Below are positions 17,023-26,658 of a DNA stretch of 62,126 nucleotides, piece after piece. A program made the translations under genes and the position numbers. Source of the stretch: Stenotrophomonas terrae (lineage in GTDB: Bacteria; Pseudomonadota; Gammaproteobacteria; Xanthomonadales; Xanthomonadaceae); contig NZ_LDJJ01000047.1 in the NCBI RefSeq assembly GCF_001431465.1, positions 1 through 62,126 on the forward strand. The letters are read 5' to 3'. Below the pieces are notes generated by a model that did not search any database, had not been told where the DNA came from, and saw only the letters and a list, made by a program, of their open reading frames with translations. The first letter of the stretch is position 1. Each line of letters starts with the position of its first letter.

Positions 17023-18045
17023 CTACGGCAACTCAACTTCGTAACCACGCGCCTGCAACTGCGCCAGATAACCATCGGTTTCCAGCAGCCGGTCCACCGG
17101 CAACATCGCAAATGTTTCTTCATTGCGCTGCAACGCAGCCTCCGCAATCGACAGCCAATGCTGCCGCACGCGCGCCCTCAGATCACCGTAGCCACGGTTG
17201 CGCACAAAGCCCGATTCGGTCACCGCCTGCATACAGGCACTGCCCGCATCCTCATAAGGCGAGCGGCGCAATGCCTCGATATCGCCAACCGCCCAGGCAT
17301 TTGCCCGCTCCACCAGGGTTGGCAGATCGTGCTCGATCAAGGCCACGGTCCGCTCAAGACACGCCGCATCGTCGATGCCGCCTTCACGGAATTCGCGAAC
17401 AGCAGCCTTCGGATCGTCAATCATTATTTTCCACGTCGTCGGCGTCGGGGTGATGCCCGCCGCCTTTGCCGCCGCATCCACCACCGGCCAGACAATCTTC
17501 CGCCGGCCCAGGCCTATCGACTTCATGGCCGCCGACTGCAACTCAACAGCGGCGAACATAGGACGCTTGCGTTCAATACCACCGTCACGCGGTAGATAGC
17601 GTTGTTTGACCGCAGCCCAGCGCGCATAGATTGCAGGTGCAAGCACATCGTTCAACTCTGCACCGTCCTCGTTGCGCATGCCTTTCCAAATCGTTGGCAG
17701 CAACGCCACCTTGCCGAAGAAACCAACATCCGCATCGAATGCCACACCCGGTGGCAGCAATACCTGCCCCGAGCGCGCAATCACCGCCCGAACCTCATCG
17801 GCCCGCCACTCGATCTGATTGGGCAAGGGCGACACCGTGCCCAGAATCCAAAGCACATGCCCGTCCTTGCTCACCCGCCACAAACCCGGGCCGGGCTGCG
17901 CGCCGTGGACGACAACAGCCTCAAGATCGCGGATTGGCGCTGCCTCCACATCAGCAACAGCTTCAACCAGGGCCTGCGCGGATGCGTTTCCAACAAAGAA
18001 AGCTGCCAACAGACACCAACCACGCAAGCTGTGCACGACCGACAT
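17023..18045 (-). CDS. TraB/GumN family periplasmic protein
   Basis: 340 residues with a signal peptide (to about 24, ASA-Q). The body matches the TraB/GumN family, whose members have an EreA/TIKI-like metal-dependent fold: LWRVSKDGHVLWILGT at about 55-70, a long helical region and C-terminal segment PVDRLLETDGYLAQLQARGYEV. The family's usual GT-x-H metal motif reads GTVS here, so the His is missing. That may mean loss of the proposed hydrolase activity. It is monocistronic, flanked by repeats on both sides. The biological role of chromosomal GumN-like proteins is not settled. Confidence 0.8.
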   Translation of the reverse strand: MSVVHSLRGWCLLAAFFVGNASAQALVEAVADVEAAPIRDLEAVVVHGAQPGPGLWRVSKDGHVLWILGTVSPLPNQIEWRADEVRAVIARSGQVLLPPGVAFDADVGFFGKVALLPTIWKGMRNEDGAELNDVLAPAIYARWAAVKQRYLPRDGGIERKRPMFAAVELQSAAMKSIGLGRRKIVWPVVDAAAKAAGITPTPTTWKIMIDDPKAAVREFREGGIDDAACLERTVALIEHDLPTLVERANAWAVGDIEALRRSPYEDAGSACMQAVTESGFVRNRGYGDLRARVRQHWLSIAEAALQRNEETFAMLPVDRLLETDGYLAQLQARGYEVELP

Positions 18046-18167
18046 GAAGTCTTCCTTGAGGCGACCTGGCTGGCGACATTAGCCATTTCCCTGCTTCGAT
18101 GCGTTAGAACATCGTTCTGTCAGAAAAGGTCCGCCAGACCACCACCAGCGCGAACAGCCAATCCAAT

Positions 18168-18235
18168 GTAGTGCCGAGCCATGCTCGGCAGGGGCATTCC
18201 CCTGGCAATTCTTGCCGAGCATGGCTCGGCACTAC
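18168..18235. repeat. SMAG inverted pair (REPIN)
   Basis: One SMAG element in plus orientation (18168-18190, beginning GTAG) and one in minus orientation (18213-18235, ending CTAC) flank a 22-bp spacer. Each has the GCCGAGC/GCTCGGC stem. The rest of the 351-bp gap between the GumN-like and lipocalin genes shows no gene. Confidence 0.9.
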
Positions 18236-18396
18236 AACGCGCTCATGCCGGATCACGCAAGTGAACGCCGCCCGCAAGCAATCGCGATGCCGGGCTTCGC
18301 TCATGAAGACACCGCTACCCACAATCAGGCTATCGTCACATGCACCCACCAACAAAAGGCGCATCCTGTTCCCGCATCCTCGACCAGACAACTGAA

Positions 18397-18927
18397 ATGC
18401 TGAAAAAAGCCTTGCCACTCGCACTATTGCTGATGACCCCACTGATCGCCCACGGCGCCGAAGTGAAGTCCGTCGACAACATCGACCTGCAACGCTATGC
18501 CGGTACCTGGTATGAGCAGGCGAACTTCCCGATGTACTTCCAGCGTAACTGCGCGCGCAATACAACAGCCAACTACCGCCTGCTTGCCGAGGGCCAGATC
18601 GAGGTCATCAACCGCTGCGAGAAAACCGACGGCGATACGATCCAGGCGGAAGGCATCGCCAAGCCTTCAGGCAATGGCCCAGCCGAACTGAAGGTTCGCT
18701 TTGCACCCGCCTTCCTGTCGTTCCTGCCATTCGTATGGGCCGACTATTGGGTCATTGCACTTGATCCGGACTACCGATGGGCGGTTGTGGGCACGCCCAA
18801 CAGGGAATACCTGTGGATTTTGAGCCGTGACAAGAAGATTCCCGAGAGCCAGCTGAAAGAACTCAGCGAGAAAGCAGCGCTGCAGGGTTTTGATGTGTCG
18901 AAGCTGCGCGTGACCGAGCAGGGCTAG
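18397..18927 (+). CDS. Bacterial lipocalin, Blc type
   Basis: 176 residues with a signal peptide (MLKKALPLALLLMTPLIAHG-A). The lipocalin signature GTWYEQANFP follows at about 39-48, and then RNCARNTTANYRL, VINRCEK, DYWVIALDPDYRWAVVGTP and LWILSRD, all typical of Blc. Blc proteins bind lysophospholipids or fatty acids in the envelope. There is no lipobox Cys at the cleavage site, so this one looks soluble in the periplasm, unlike E. coli Blc. The start at 18397 gives a normal signal peptide; the upstream in-frame ATG at 18340 adds a polar stretch. Confidence 0.9.
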   Translation: MLKKALPLALLLMTPLIAHGAEVKSVDNIDLQRYAGTWYEQANFPMYFQRNCARNTTANYRLLAEGQIEVINRCEKTDGDTIQAEGIAKPSGNGPAELKVRFAPAFLSFLPFVWADYWVIALDPDYRWAVVGTPNREYLWILSRDKKIPESQLKELSEKAALQGFDVSKLRVTEQG

Positions 18928-19076
18928 CGCCCTTCCCTGTTTTGATCATCAGCTGCGGCAGCTAGCTGACGACGTACCCGAAGTTGGTTCTCGATATCGA
19001 CGGTCAACTGAATCGGGCCGCCGAAGTCATTTTCGGCTGCGCAGTGAACCACGCGCCTGGATTGGTCGTGGTCCAT
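18924..19076 (-). CDS. Possible 50-residue ORF antisense to the lipocalin 3' flank
   Basis: ATG 19076 to TAG 18924 encodes MDHDQSRRVVHCAAEND then FGGPIQLTVDIENQLRV and a charged tail. The composition is protein-like and it fills an otherwise empty 214-bp gap, but there is no clear ribosome binding site and no known family. It could be chance. Confidence 0.25.
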   Translation of the reverse strand: MDHDQSRRVVHCAAENDFGGPIQLTVDIENQLRVRRQLAAAADDQNREGR

Positions 19077-19141
19077 CTACACTGGAAGACGATAGGTACG
19101 GACGCCGGCTGGTTCATCCAGCCCAGGCGACCCATCAGGTC

Positions 19142-19411
19142 CTAGTTGGTGCCGGCCGCATTATCGCGCCGGAACAGCTCCCACTCTTCGATCTGGGTGC
19201 CATCAGCAAGATGGCAGATGCCGTATTCGCCGCCCTCGCTGTTCTTCCTGATCTCCAGCTTGCCGCCTTTCTTCACGCAGTACTCGGAGGCGGGATTGGC
19301 AATGCCAACGCGTGATGGAACGACCTCAGTCTTGGCGTCATTCTTCGGGGCACAGGCTGCCAACGTACCCACCAAGGGCAGGACCGCAATACAATGAACA
19401 AGGAATTTCAT
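19142..19411 (-). CDS. DUF333 lipoprotein
   Basis: 89 residues. A lipoprotein signal ends at Cys20 (GTLAAC). The rest is a DUF333 domain: NPASEYCVKKGGKLEIR, EGGEYGICHLADGTQIEEWELFR, with two conserved Cys that may form a disulphide. Proteins of this family are small envelope lipoproteins, some annotated as putative hemolysins, without a proven function. It is monocistronic. Confidence 0.85.
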   Translation of the reverse strand: MKFLVHCIAVLPLVGTLAACAPKNDAKTEVVPSRVGIANPASEYCVKKGGKLEIRKNSEGGEYGICHLADGTQIEEWELFRRDNAAGTN

Positions 19412-19720
19412 GGGTGCACTCCAAGGCCATGGCCCGTCACTGTTTTCAGGCGCAGACTAGCCAAAGATTGTAGTGCCCTCGTGGCACACGGACCAAGGCA
19501 TCAGATCGAGTGCATTCGCAGCAGTGTGCGGAACTGTTGCACACCCAAGCCTCACTCACCGGGAGGCGGCCATGGGTGTTTCACTCCCAAATTGCCACCC
19601 CACCAACAGCCTGCATGCGGCAGCAACACAGCCAGCGGCCGCTCCACCACAACAACATCACTGGACTTGAACGCCGATCTGCCAGCCAGCAAGGTTCGCG
19701 CTTCGAATCAGGAGAGAGAT
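19412..19720. other. 309-bp gap with small inverted repeats
   Basis: No gene. A degenerate SMAG-like hairpin (GTAGTGCCctcgtGGCAC, about 19469-19487) and a 6-bp inverted repeat GTGTGC...GCACAC (about 19527-19547) are visible. The latter may be regulatory for the gene at 19721. Confidence 0.35.
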
Positions 19721-20029
19721 ATGCCACAAGACGAGCTGCTTCACGACATGTTGACCACCCTGGATAGGCTCATCGCCGTCTTCGCTTCCGCCACTCCGGA
19801 CGAGAAATCCTGGCGAGACGCGATCACCGAGATGCGCGCTATCCGCGCATCCTTGCCCGCATCTGCGGTATTGGAAAGATTCGTCGGTAAGCGCATTAGG
19901 CAGTCACTCGACATTCGCGGCTTGAGCCTCACCAACGGCCCAGCCACGCGAGCGCTGCTCGGCCCCAGCATCGCCACCAACCTGACGCTCGCCAGGCAAG
20001 TCCTGGAAGGTTACCTGGGCAAGCGTTGA
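19721..20029 (+). CDS. Hypothetical 102-residue protein
   Basis: No family recognised. ATG 19721 has a strong ribosome binding site (GGAGAGAG). The first 45 residues are helical and acidic (MPQDELLHDMLTTLDRLIAVF), then a basic stretch (RFVGKRIRQSLDIRG) and a C-terminal helix (IATNLTLARQVLEGYLGKR). There is no signal peptide or membrane segment, so it is probably cytosolic. The 171-bp repeat array begins about 70 bp after its stop. Confidence 0.6.
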   Translation: MPQDELLHDMLTTLDRLIAVFASATPDEKSWRDAITEMRAIRASLPASAVLERFVGKRIRQSLDIRGLSLTNGPATRALLGPSIATNLTLARQVLEGYLGKR

Positions 20030-20096
20030 GGACAGGGATGGGCTGTGACTTTTTTCGTATCAGTGATGCTGAGAATGCACCAGCCCAACACCCGCC

Positions 20097-20722
20097 TGTA
20101 GGAGCGGCGTAAGCCGCGAAGCTGGTAGTAATGAAAGGTCGGTCATCCCCGCAATCTGGCCCACTACGAGCTTCGCGGCTGACGCCGCTCCTACAAAACC
20201 TGATGGACTCTCGGGAAGGCCTCTGCCGAACATGGCTCGGCACTACGATTGCTCTCGCCCCTAGCATTGTGGGAGCGGCGTAAGCCGCGAAGCTGGCAGC
20301 AATGAAGCATCGGTCATCCTCACAATTTGGCCGACTACGAGCTTCGCGGCTGACGCCGCTCCTACAAAATCTGATGGATTATCGGGAAGGCCTCTGCCGA
20401 GCATGGCTCGGCACTACGATTGTTCTCGCTCCTAGCATTGTGGGAGCGGCGTAAGCCGCGAAGCTGGCAGCAATGAAGCATCGGTCATCCCCGCAATCTG
20501 GCCGACTACGAGCTTCGCGGCTGACGCCGCTCCTACAAAATCTGATGGATTATCGGGAAGGCCTCTGCCGAGCATGTGGCTCGGCACTACGATTGCTCTC
20601 GCTCCTAGCATTGTGGGAGCGGCGTAAGCCGCGAAGCTGGCAGCAATGAAACGTCGGTCATCCCCGCAATCTGGCCGACTACGAGCTTCGCTGCTTACGC
20701 CGCTCCTACAAAAGCCTTGTTC
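20097..20722. repeat. Tandem array of four 171-bp composite REP units
   Basis: The word GGAGCGGCG starts units at 20101, 20272, 20443 and 20616, giving periods of 171, 171 and 173 bp; the third unit has 2 extra bases (GT) inside its SMAG stem. Each unit carries an inverted REP pair (GGAGCGGCGTAAGCCGCGAAGC, then its inverse with CCGCTCCTAC) and, in the first three, a minus-strand SMAG at 20226-20247, 20396-20417 and 20566-20590. The fourth copy lacks the SMAG part. Confidence 0.9.
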
Positions 20723-20857
20723 TTCACCCACTTGGGGGAAGGCCGTTCGGTGGGATGAGCCTATCGAGCGCGGACGCATTCCATGCAAGCCCGACAAGGG
20801 CCGACCTCCCTGCGGTAGGCTGTTGCTTCCGAACAAACAGCCCGCATGGAGGGCAAT

Positions 20858-21079
20858 ATGGACAATCAACTGCTGGAAGACATTCGAGCGCTGCTGATCA
20901 GCAAGCGCGCGCGGGAAATCCGGATCAACCTGCAGCGGGCCGAGTCCGACGCGGATATCGAAGAAATCGACATCGAGGGTGAGCTGGTAAGCGTTCTCAC
21001 GCTGGAAGCCGCCATGCGCGCCGCAGTGAAGGAGTTCAAGCGCAACAAGCAGCTCATCAGCACCATCCTGGCGGAGTAA
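20858..21079 (+). CDS. Hypothetical 73-residue protein
   Basis: No family recognised. ATG 20858 was chosen because GGAGG (20848-20852) sits at good spacing; the in-frame ATG at 20846 has none. The sequence is charged and helical (LLEDIRALLISKRAREIRINLQ), then a very acidic middle (ADIEEIDIEGEL) and a C-terminal helix with KEFKRNKQ. It is probably a small cytosolic protein, perhaps a binding partner of something larger. It follows directly after the repeat array. Confidence 0.6.
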   Translation: MDNQLLEDIRALLISKRAREIRINLQRAESDADIEEIDIEGELVSVLTLEAAMRAAVKEFKRNKQLISTILAE

Positions 21080-21243
21080 CGGCTAGACGGAGCGCCGCCT
21101 GGACGAACGCGCGGATTCAGGCGCTCAAGCGCCAAAGAAACGTGGCAATCACCATGCACCATCTCGGTGACCGTGAGGCACTTTGGCAGTGCCATCAAGC
21201 ATCGGCATCACTCTGCCGAGACAGAGCAAAAAGGCAGCACAAC

Positions 21244-21277
21244 GAAAAAGGGCCTGCGCAATAAAGCGCAAGCCCTT
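21244..21277 (-). terminator. Intrinsic terminator of tRNA-Pro
   Basis: On the minus strand AAGGGCTTGCGC and GCGCAGGCCCTT form a 12-bp stem with a TTTATT loop, followed by TTTC, 18 nt after the tRNA CCA end. Confidence 0.85.
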
Positions 21278-21294
21278 GTTCGTTTTGCAGTAGT

Positions 21295-21371
21295 TGGTCG
21301 GGACGGCCGGATTTGAACCGACGACCCTCTGCCCCCCAGGCAGATGCGCTACCAGGCTGCGCTACGCCCCG
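21295..21371 (-). tRNA. tRNA-Pro (GGG anticodon)
   Basis: A 77-nt cloverleaf with acceptor CGGGGCG / CGTCCCG (one G-T pair), an encoded CCA, anticodon stem TCTGC/GCAGA and loop CTGGGGG giving anticodon GGG, and T arm GGTTCAAATCC. It lies after merR in the same direction. Confidence 0.97.
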
Positions 21372-21432
21372 ATCGTTACTGCTTTCGCCTTGCGGCGAGC
21401 CGGTGATTATACCGGCTTTCACACAAAAAAAC

Positions 21433-21789
21433 TCAGCGTCGGAGCAGTTGCAGTACTTCTTCCAGCTCCATGCGCACCTGCTTGATGATCTGGTTGCTCA
21501 GCGCCGACTCTTCGCGGGCGCCCTCGCCTTCCAGTCGCAGGCGGGCGCCACCAATGGTGTAGCCCTGTTCGTACAGCAGACCGCGGATCTGCCGGACCAT
21601 CAGCACATCGTGGCGCTGATAGTAGCGGCGGTTGCCACGGCGCTTGGCCGGCTCAAGGCTGGGGAACTCGGTTTCCCAGTAGCGCAGCACGTGCGGCTTT
21701 ACATCGCACAGCTCGCTGACTTCACCAATGGTGAAGTAGCGCTTGGCCGGAATCGGCGGAAGTTCGCGGTTACTGCCCGGATCCAGCAT
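21433..21789 (-). CDS. MerR family regulator downstream of ihfA
   Basis: 118 residues. A MerR winged helix is clear ([30 protein letters not shown], about 17-46; [15 protein letters not shown]), followed by a short dimerisation helix and no sensor domain or Cys pair. It overlaps the ihfA 3' end by 20 bp, so it is translationally linked to it. The ihfA-merR-tRNA-Pro order is common in gammaproteobacteria. Its targets are not known; it may serve as a basic DNA-bending regulator. Confidence 0.9.
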   Translation of the reverse strand: MLDPGSNRELPPIPAKRYFTIGEVSELCDVKPHVLRYWETEFPSLEPAKRRGNRRYYQRHDVLMVRQIRGLLYEQGYTIGGARLRLEGEGAREESALSNQIIKQVRMELEEVLQLLRR

Positions 21790-22069
21790 ATGCCTCCACC
21801 CGCTCCTTGAGCTTTTGGCCCGGACGGAAGGTGACTACCGTACGGGCGGAAATCGGAATTTCCTCGCCGGTCTTGGGGTTGCGACCGGGGCGCTGGTTCT
21901 TGCGCCGCAGATCGAAATTGCCGAAGCCCGACAGCTTCACTTGACGTCCCTGCTCCAATGCATCGCGCAACACATCGAAAAACGCGTCGACAAACTCCTT
22001 GGCCTCGCGCTTGTTCAGACCAACTTCGTCGAACAAACGATCTGCCATCTCCGCCTTGGTCAATGCCAT
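21770..22069 (-). CDS. ihfA: Integration host factor alpha subunit
   Basis: 99 residues, full length. HU/IHF fold with [13 protein letters not shown] at the N terminus and the beta-arm with the intercalating proline ([18 protein letters not shown]). It pairs with IhfB to bend DNA by about 160 degrees at specific sites. It has a strong ribosome binding site (GGGAGCAGG) and lies 21 bp after pheT, in the classic pheST-ihfA operon. Confidence 0.98.
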   Translation of the reverse strand: MALTKAEMADRLFDEVGLNKREAKEFVDAFFDVLRDALEQGRQVKLSGFGNFDLRRKNQRPGRNPKTGEEIPISARTVVTFRPGQKLKERVEAYAGSGQ

Positions 22070-22090
22070 GCCTGCTCCCTGTATCCCGCC

Positions 22091-24472
22091 TCAGCCACGG
22101 ATCTTTGCGCCGTGCCCGTGATCAATCGCCGCCACCACATCGGTGACTACGGCTTCCACGTCACGGTCCATCAATGTGCGCGACTTGTCCTGCAAAATCA
22201 AGCCCATAGCCAAACTCTTGAAGCCTGGCTCGACACCCTGGCCGATATAACGGTCGAACAGTGCGACATCGCGCAGCAGCTCGCCAGCTGCACCACGGAT
22301 GGTGGCCGACAGTTCGGCCCAGCTGACCGATTCAGCTACGACCACCGCCAGATCACGGCGCACCGCCGGGAAACGTGACAGTTCGCTGGAACGCGGCAGT
22401 GCGCGCGCGGCCAGCGGTGCCAGGTCCAGCTCGAAGCCGTAGACCTCCACGTCCACTTCCATGGCCTTGGCCAGGCGCGGATGCAACTGGCCGATCCAGC
22501 CGATGCACTGGCCGTCGCGCCAGATATCAGCCGAACGTGCCGGGTGCGCATACGGGCGCTGCGAGGCGCGGAATTCCAGCACGGCGCCGGAGGCAGCGGC
22601 CAATGACTCCAGGTCGCCCTTCAGGTCATGGAAGTCGACCTTGCGCGCCTTCTCGCCCCACTGCAGGGCGGCGGCATCACCGCACACAGCCGCGGCGATA
22701 CGCACGGTTTCCTTGGGCGCGGGCTTGCCCTCGCCGGTCTGCGCTTCGAACACGCGGCCGATCTCGAACAGGCGCACGCGGCCGGCCTGGCGGGCCACAT
22801 TGCGGCCCAGCGTGGCGACCAGCCCCGGCAGCAGCAGCGGGCGCATTACCGCCAGCTCGGCCGAAAGCGGGTTGGCCAGCGCGACCAGGCCTTCATTCTG
22901 CTGCCACTGCGTCAGCAGTTCGGCATCGACGAAGGCGAAGTTGATGGTTTCCAGCATTTCGCGGGCCACCAGTTGGCGGCGCACGCTGAGGTCATCCAGA
23001 CGGGTTTCGCTGGGCATGGCGATGCGCGCAGCGCCGCCCGGCAAGGTGGTCGGGATGGACTCGTAGCCGTGGATACGGGCCAGTTCTTCGATCAGGTCTT
23101 CTTCGATGGCGATATCGAAGCGACGGCTCGGGCCGGTCACGTTCCAGCCATCGGCGGCGGCCTCAACCTGCATGCCGAGGGCGCGCAGGATGCGCTCGAC
23201 TTCGCCGTCTTCGATCTGGATGCCGAGCACGCGCTGGATGCGGGCGCGGCGCAGGTGGATGCTGGCAGCAACCGGCAAATCGGCTTCACGCACGGCCTCG
23301 GTGACCGGCGAGGGCGTCCCGCCGGCCAGGTCCAGCACCAGCCGGGTGGCGTATTCGATGGCGATGCGCGGCAGCTGCGGGTCAACACCGCGCTCGAAGC
23401 GGTGGCCGGCATCGGTATGCAGGCCGAGCTTGCGGCCACGGCCCATGATCGCGGCCGGAGCGAAGTGCGCTGCCTCCAGGAACACCTTGCTGGTGGCATC
23501 GGTGACGCGGGTATCGAAGCCGCCCATCAGGCCGGCCAGGCCCACCGGACGGTCGGCGTCGGTCACCACCAGGAAGCTGTCGTCCAGCGCGGCATCGCGG
23601 CCGTCAAGCAGCTTGAGGGTTTCACCGGCGCGCGAGCGGCGCACGGCAATCTGGCCCTTCAGGGTGTCCAGATCGTAGGCGTGCATCGGCTGGCCAAGTT
23701 CCAGCATCACGTACTGGGTGATGTCGACCAGCAGCGACACCGGACGTACACCACTGCGGCGCAGGCGCTCGGCCATCCACAGCGGGGTGTTGGCGGCGGC
23801 GTTGACGCCTTCGATCACACGGCCCAGGTAACGCGGCGCTTCTGCACCGGCATCAAGCTGGATGGCGAGCTCGCGCGTCGCCTGTGCCGGCACGGCGTCG
23901 GCGGCGAACGGCTTCACTTCGCTGCGGGTGGCAGCTGCCACGTCGAAGGCGATGCCACGCACGCTGAAGCAGTCGGCACGGTTCGGGGTCAGTTTGATCT
24001 CGATGCTGGAATCCGGCAGGCCGAGATAGTCCACCAGCGCGGTGCCAACCGGCGCGTCATCGGGCAGTTCCAGCAGGCCGGAGGCGTCGTTGTCCAGGCC
24101 AAGTTCCTTGGCCGAGCACAGCATGCCGTTGGATTCCACGCCGCGCAGCTTGGCCGGCTTGATCTTCAGCTCGCCAATCTGCGCGCCGACCATGGCCAGC
24201 GGTGCAACCAGGCCCGGACGCGCGTTCGGCGCGCCGCAGACGATCTGCAGCAGCTCGGCCTGACCTGCGTCGACCTTGCAGATCTGCAGGCGGTCGGCCT
24301 CCGGATGGCGAGTGGCTTCAACGATGCGCGCAACCACCACGTTGTCCAGGCCGGCGCCCAGTGCGGTGACTTCTTCGACTTCCAGGCCGATGGCGGTCAG
24401 CACAGCGCTGAGTTCGTCGCGCGATGCGCTGGTCGGTACGTGGCTGCGCAGCCAGCTTTCAGAGAATTTCAT
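22091..24472 (-). CDS. pheT: Phenylalanyl-tRNA synthetase beta subunit
   Basis: 793 residues. Domains in order: an N-terminal tRNA-binding (EMAP-like) OB fold (about 40-150, DRLQICKVDAG), B3/B4 editing region (about 210-370), B5 (about 400-470), class II-like core, and the C-terminal FDX-ACB anticodon-binding domain (SRFPAVRRDLAVVV to the end). It forms alpha2beta2 PheRS with PheS; the beta subunit edits Tyr-tRNA(Phe). A SMAG repeat lies between it and pheS. Confidence 0.98.
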   Translation of the reverse strand: MKFSESWLRSHVPTSASRDELSAVLTAIGLEVEEVTALGAGLDNVVVARIVEATRHPEADRLQICKVDAGQAELLQIVCGAPNARPGLVAPLAMVGAQIGELKIKPAKLRGVESNGMLCSAKELGLDNDASGLLELPDDAPVGTALVDYLGLPDSSIEIKLTPNRADCFSVRGIAFDVAAATRSEVKPFAADAVPAQATRELAIQLDAGAEAPRYLGRVIEGVNAAANTPLWMAERLRRSGVRPVSLLVDITQYVMLELGQPMHAYDLDTLKGQIAVRRSRAGETLKLLDGRDAALDDSFLVVTDADRPVGLAGLMGGFDTRVTDATSKVFLEAAHFAPAAIMGRGRKLGLHTDAGHRFERGVDPQLPRIAIEYATRLVLDLAGGTPSPVTEAVREADLPVAASIHLRRARIQRVLGIQIEDGEVERILRALGMQVEAAADGWNVTGPSRRFDIAIEEDLIEELARIHGYESIPTTLPGGAARIAMPSETRLDDLSVRRQLVAREMLETINFAFVDAELLTQWQQNEGLVALANPLSAELAVMRPLLLPGLVATLGRNVARQAGRVRLFEIGRVFEAQTGEGKPAPKETVRIAAAVCGDAAALQWGEKARKVDFHDLKGDLESLAAASGAVLEFRASQRPYAHPARSADIWRDGQCIGWIGQLHPRLAKAMEVDVEVYGFELDLAPLAARALPRSSELSRFPAVRRDLAVVVAESVSWAELSATIRGAAGELLRDVALFDRYIGQGVEPGFKSLAMGLILQDKSRTLMDRDVEAVVTDVVAAIDHGHGAKIRG

Positions 24473-24562
24473 GTCTTTACCTTGATGGGAGGCGGGCCTC
24501 CCGTTGCGGTTTTTTGTTGATACCCGGCGCTTTGCGCCTGGGGTTGGTCAACGTTTAAAAGC

Positions 24563-24585
24563 TGCCGAGCATGGCTCGGCACTAC
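24563..24585 (-). repeat. SMAG element between pheS and pheT
   Basis: A single minus-orientation copy, with stem TGCCGAGC/GCTCGGCA and CTAC at its end, starts about 9 bp after the pheS stop. The 121-bp gap also has a GGGAGGC/GCCTCCC hairpin (about 24487-24505) near the pheT ribosome binding site. Confidence 0.9.
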
Positions 24586-24593
24586 AGCTGCGG

Positions 24594-25742
<1,149 letters not shown>

Positions 25743-25789
25743 TCACCACAGCCGTTGCGCGTGAACGCTACAACCGCTGCAGGAAGAAC

Positions 25790-26149
25790 TTATGCCGCCA
25801 GTGCGCCCTTGGCCTTTTCTGCCAGAGCGGCAAAACCGGCTGCGTCGTGCACGGCGATATCAGCCAGAACCTTACGGTCCAGGGTGATACCGGCCTTCAG
25901 CAGGCCGTTCATGAAACGGCTGTAGCTCAGGCCGTTGATGCGGGCAGCCGCATTGATGCGGGTGATCCACAGCGAACGGAAATTGCGCTTCTTCTGCTTA
26001 CGGCCAATGTAGGCGTACTGCTGTGCCTTGATGACTGCCTGCTTGGCAACGCGGAAGACCTTGCGACGGGCGTTGTAATAGCCCTTGGCGAGATCCAATA
26101 CTTTCTTGTGGCGGCGGCGCGCCTGCACACCACGCTTTACTCGTGCCAT
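25790..26149 (-). CDS. rplT: 50S ribosomal protein L20
   Basis: 119 residues, full length: basic N-terminal extension ([24 protein letters not shown]) and globular domain to AKGALAA. It is needed for early 50S assembly and, in E. coli, represses the rpmI-rplT message by binding its leader. It lies 10 bp after rpmI. Confidence 0.99.
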   Translation of the reverse strand: MARVKRGVQARRRHKKVLDLAKGYYNARRKVFRVAKQAVIKAQQYAYIGRKQKKRNFRSLWITRINAAARINGLSYSRFMNGLLKAGITLDRKVLADIAVHDAAGFAALAEKAKGALAA

Positions 26150-26159
26150 GGTTCAGTCC

Positions 26160-26357
26160 TCAGAGGTAGGGAAGCATACGGTCCAGACGGCCTGCGTCTT
26201 CTGCGCGGACGTGATTCGTCTGACGCAGGTTACGCTTCCGCTTGGTCGCTTTCTTCGTGAGGATGTGGCTACGATTGGCGTGACCGCACTTGTACTTGCC
26301 GGAGGCGGTCTTGCGGAAACGCTTGGCCGCCGCCCGGTTGGTCTTGATCTTGGGCAT
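26160..26357 (-). CDS. rpmI: 50S ribosomal protein L35
   Basis: 65 residues, very basic ([23 protein letters not shown], then [13 protein letters not shown]). AGGA 8 nt before the ATG serves as ribosome binding site. Co-transcribed with rplT. Confidence 0.99.
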
Positions 26358-26658
26358 TGCTATGTCCTTGATGGTCTCTTTTCACTGACTGGGCGGTGGT
26401 TTTACCCACACTTTCCGTCCCTGCCCTTGTCTGTTTAAAGCCCACACTCCCACTGGAGGCAGGCAGGTCCTGGGTGAAGCGAAAAACGATGAAGCAAACA
26501 ACAAACCCGGCGAACCGGGCCGCCCATTATGCCTTGCGCGTCAGTCGCTTGCAAACAGCAAGTGGGCTGGCGCTCAAATCAGCTGAACAGGCATGCCAAC
26601 AGGGAGGTAGCCATGGCCCCTCCCCGTTCAGCAAAGCAGCGGCCCGCAGGCCAACGGC
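26358..26658 (-). promoter_or_regulatory. Structured infC-rpmI spacer, candidate L20-responsive leader
   Basis: The 301-nt spacer has no gene but is strongly structured on the minus strand. A long hairpin spans 26632-26582 (outer GCTGAAC/GTTCAGC, inner GGGGAGG/CCTCCC), and a tight CCGGG-TTCG-type tetraloop hairpin at 26519-26506 is followed by TTTGTTGTTTG. In gammaproteobacteria this spacer carries the L20 translational operator, so autoregulation is likely. I cannot draw the pseudoknot with certainty. The second hairpin could also be a weak terminator. Confidence 0.4.

Noticed and set aside
20097..20722. CRISPR array
   Set aside because: The units are 171 bp and almost identical throughout. 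There are no short constant repeats with variable spacers and no cas genes.
22628..24520. 630-codon open frame antisense to pheT
   Set aside because: A shadow of pheT third-position GC. The sense frame is an unmistakable PheT.
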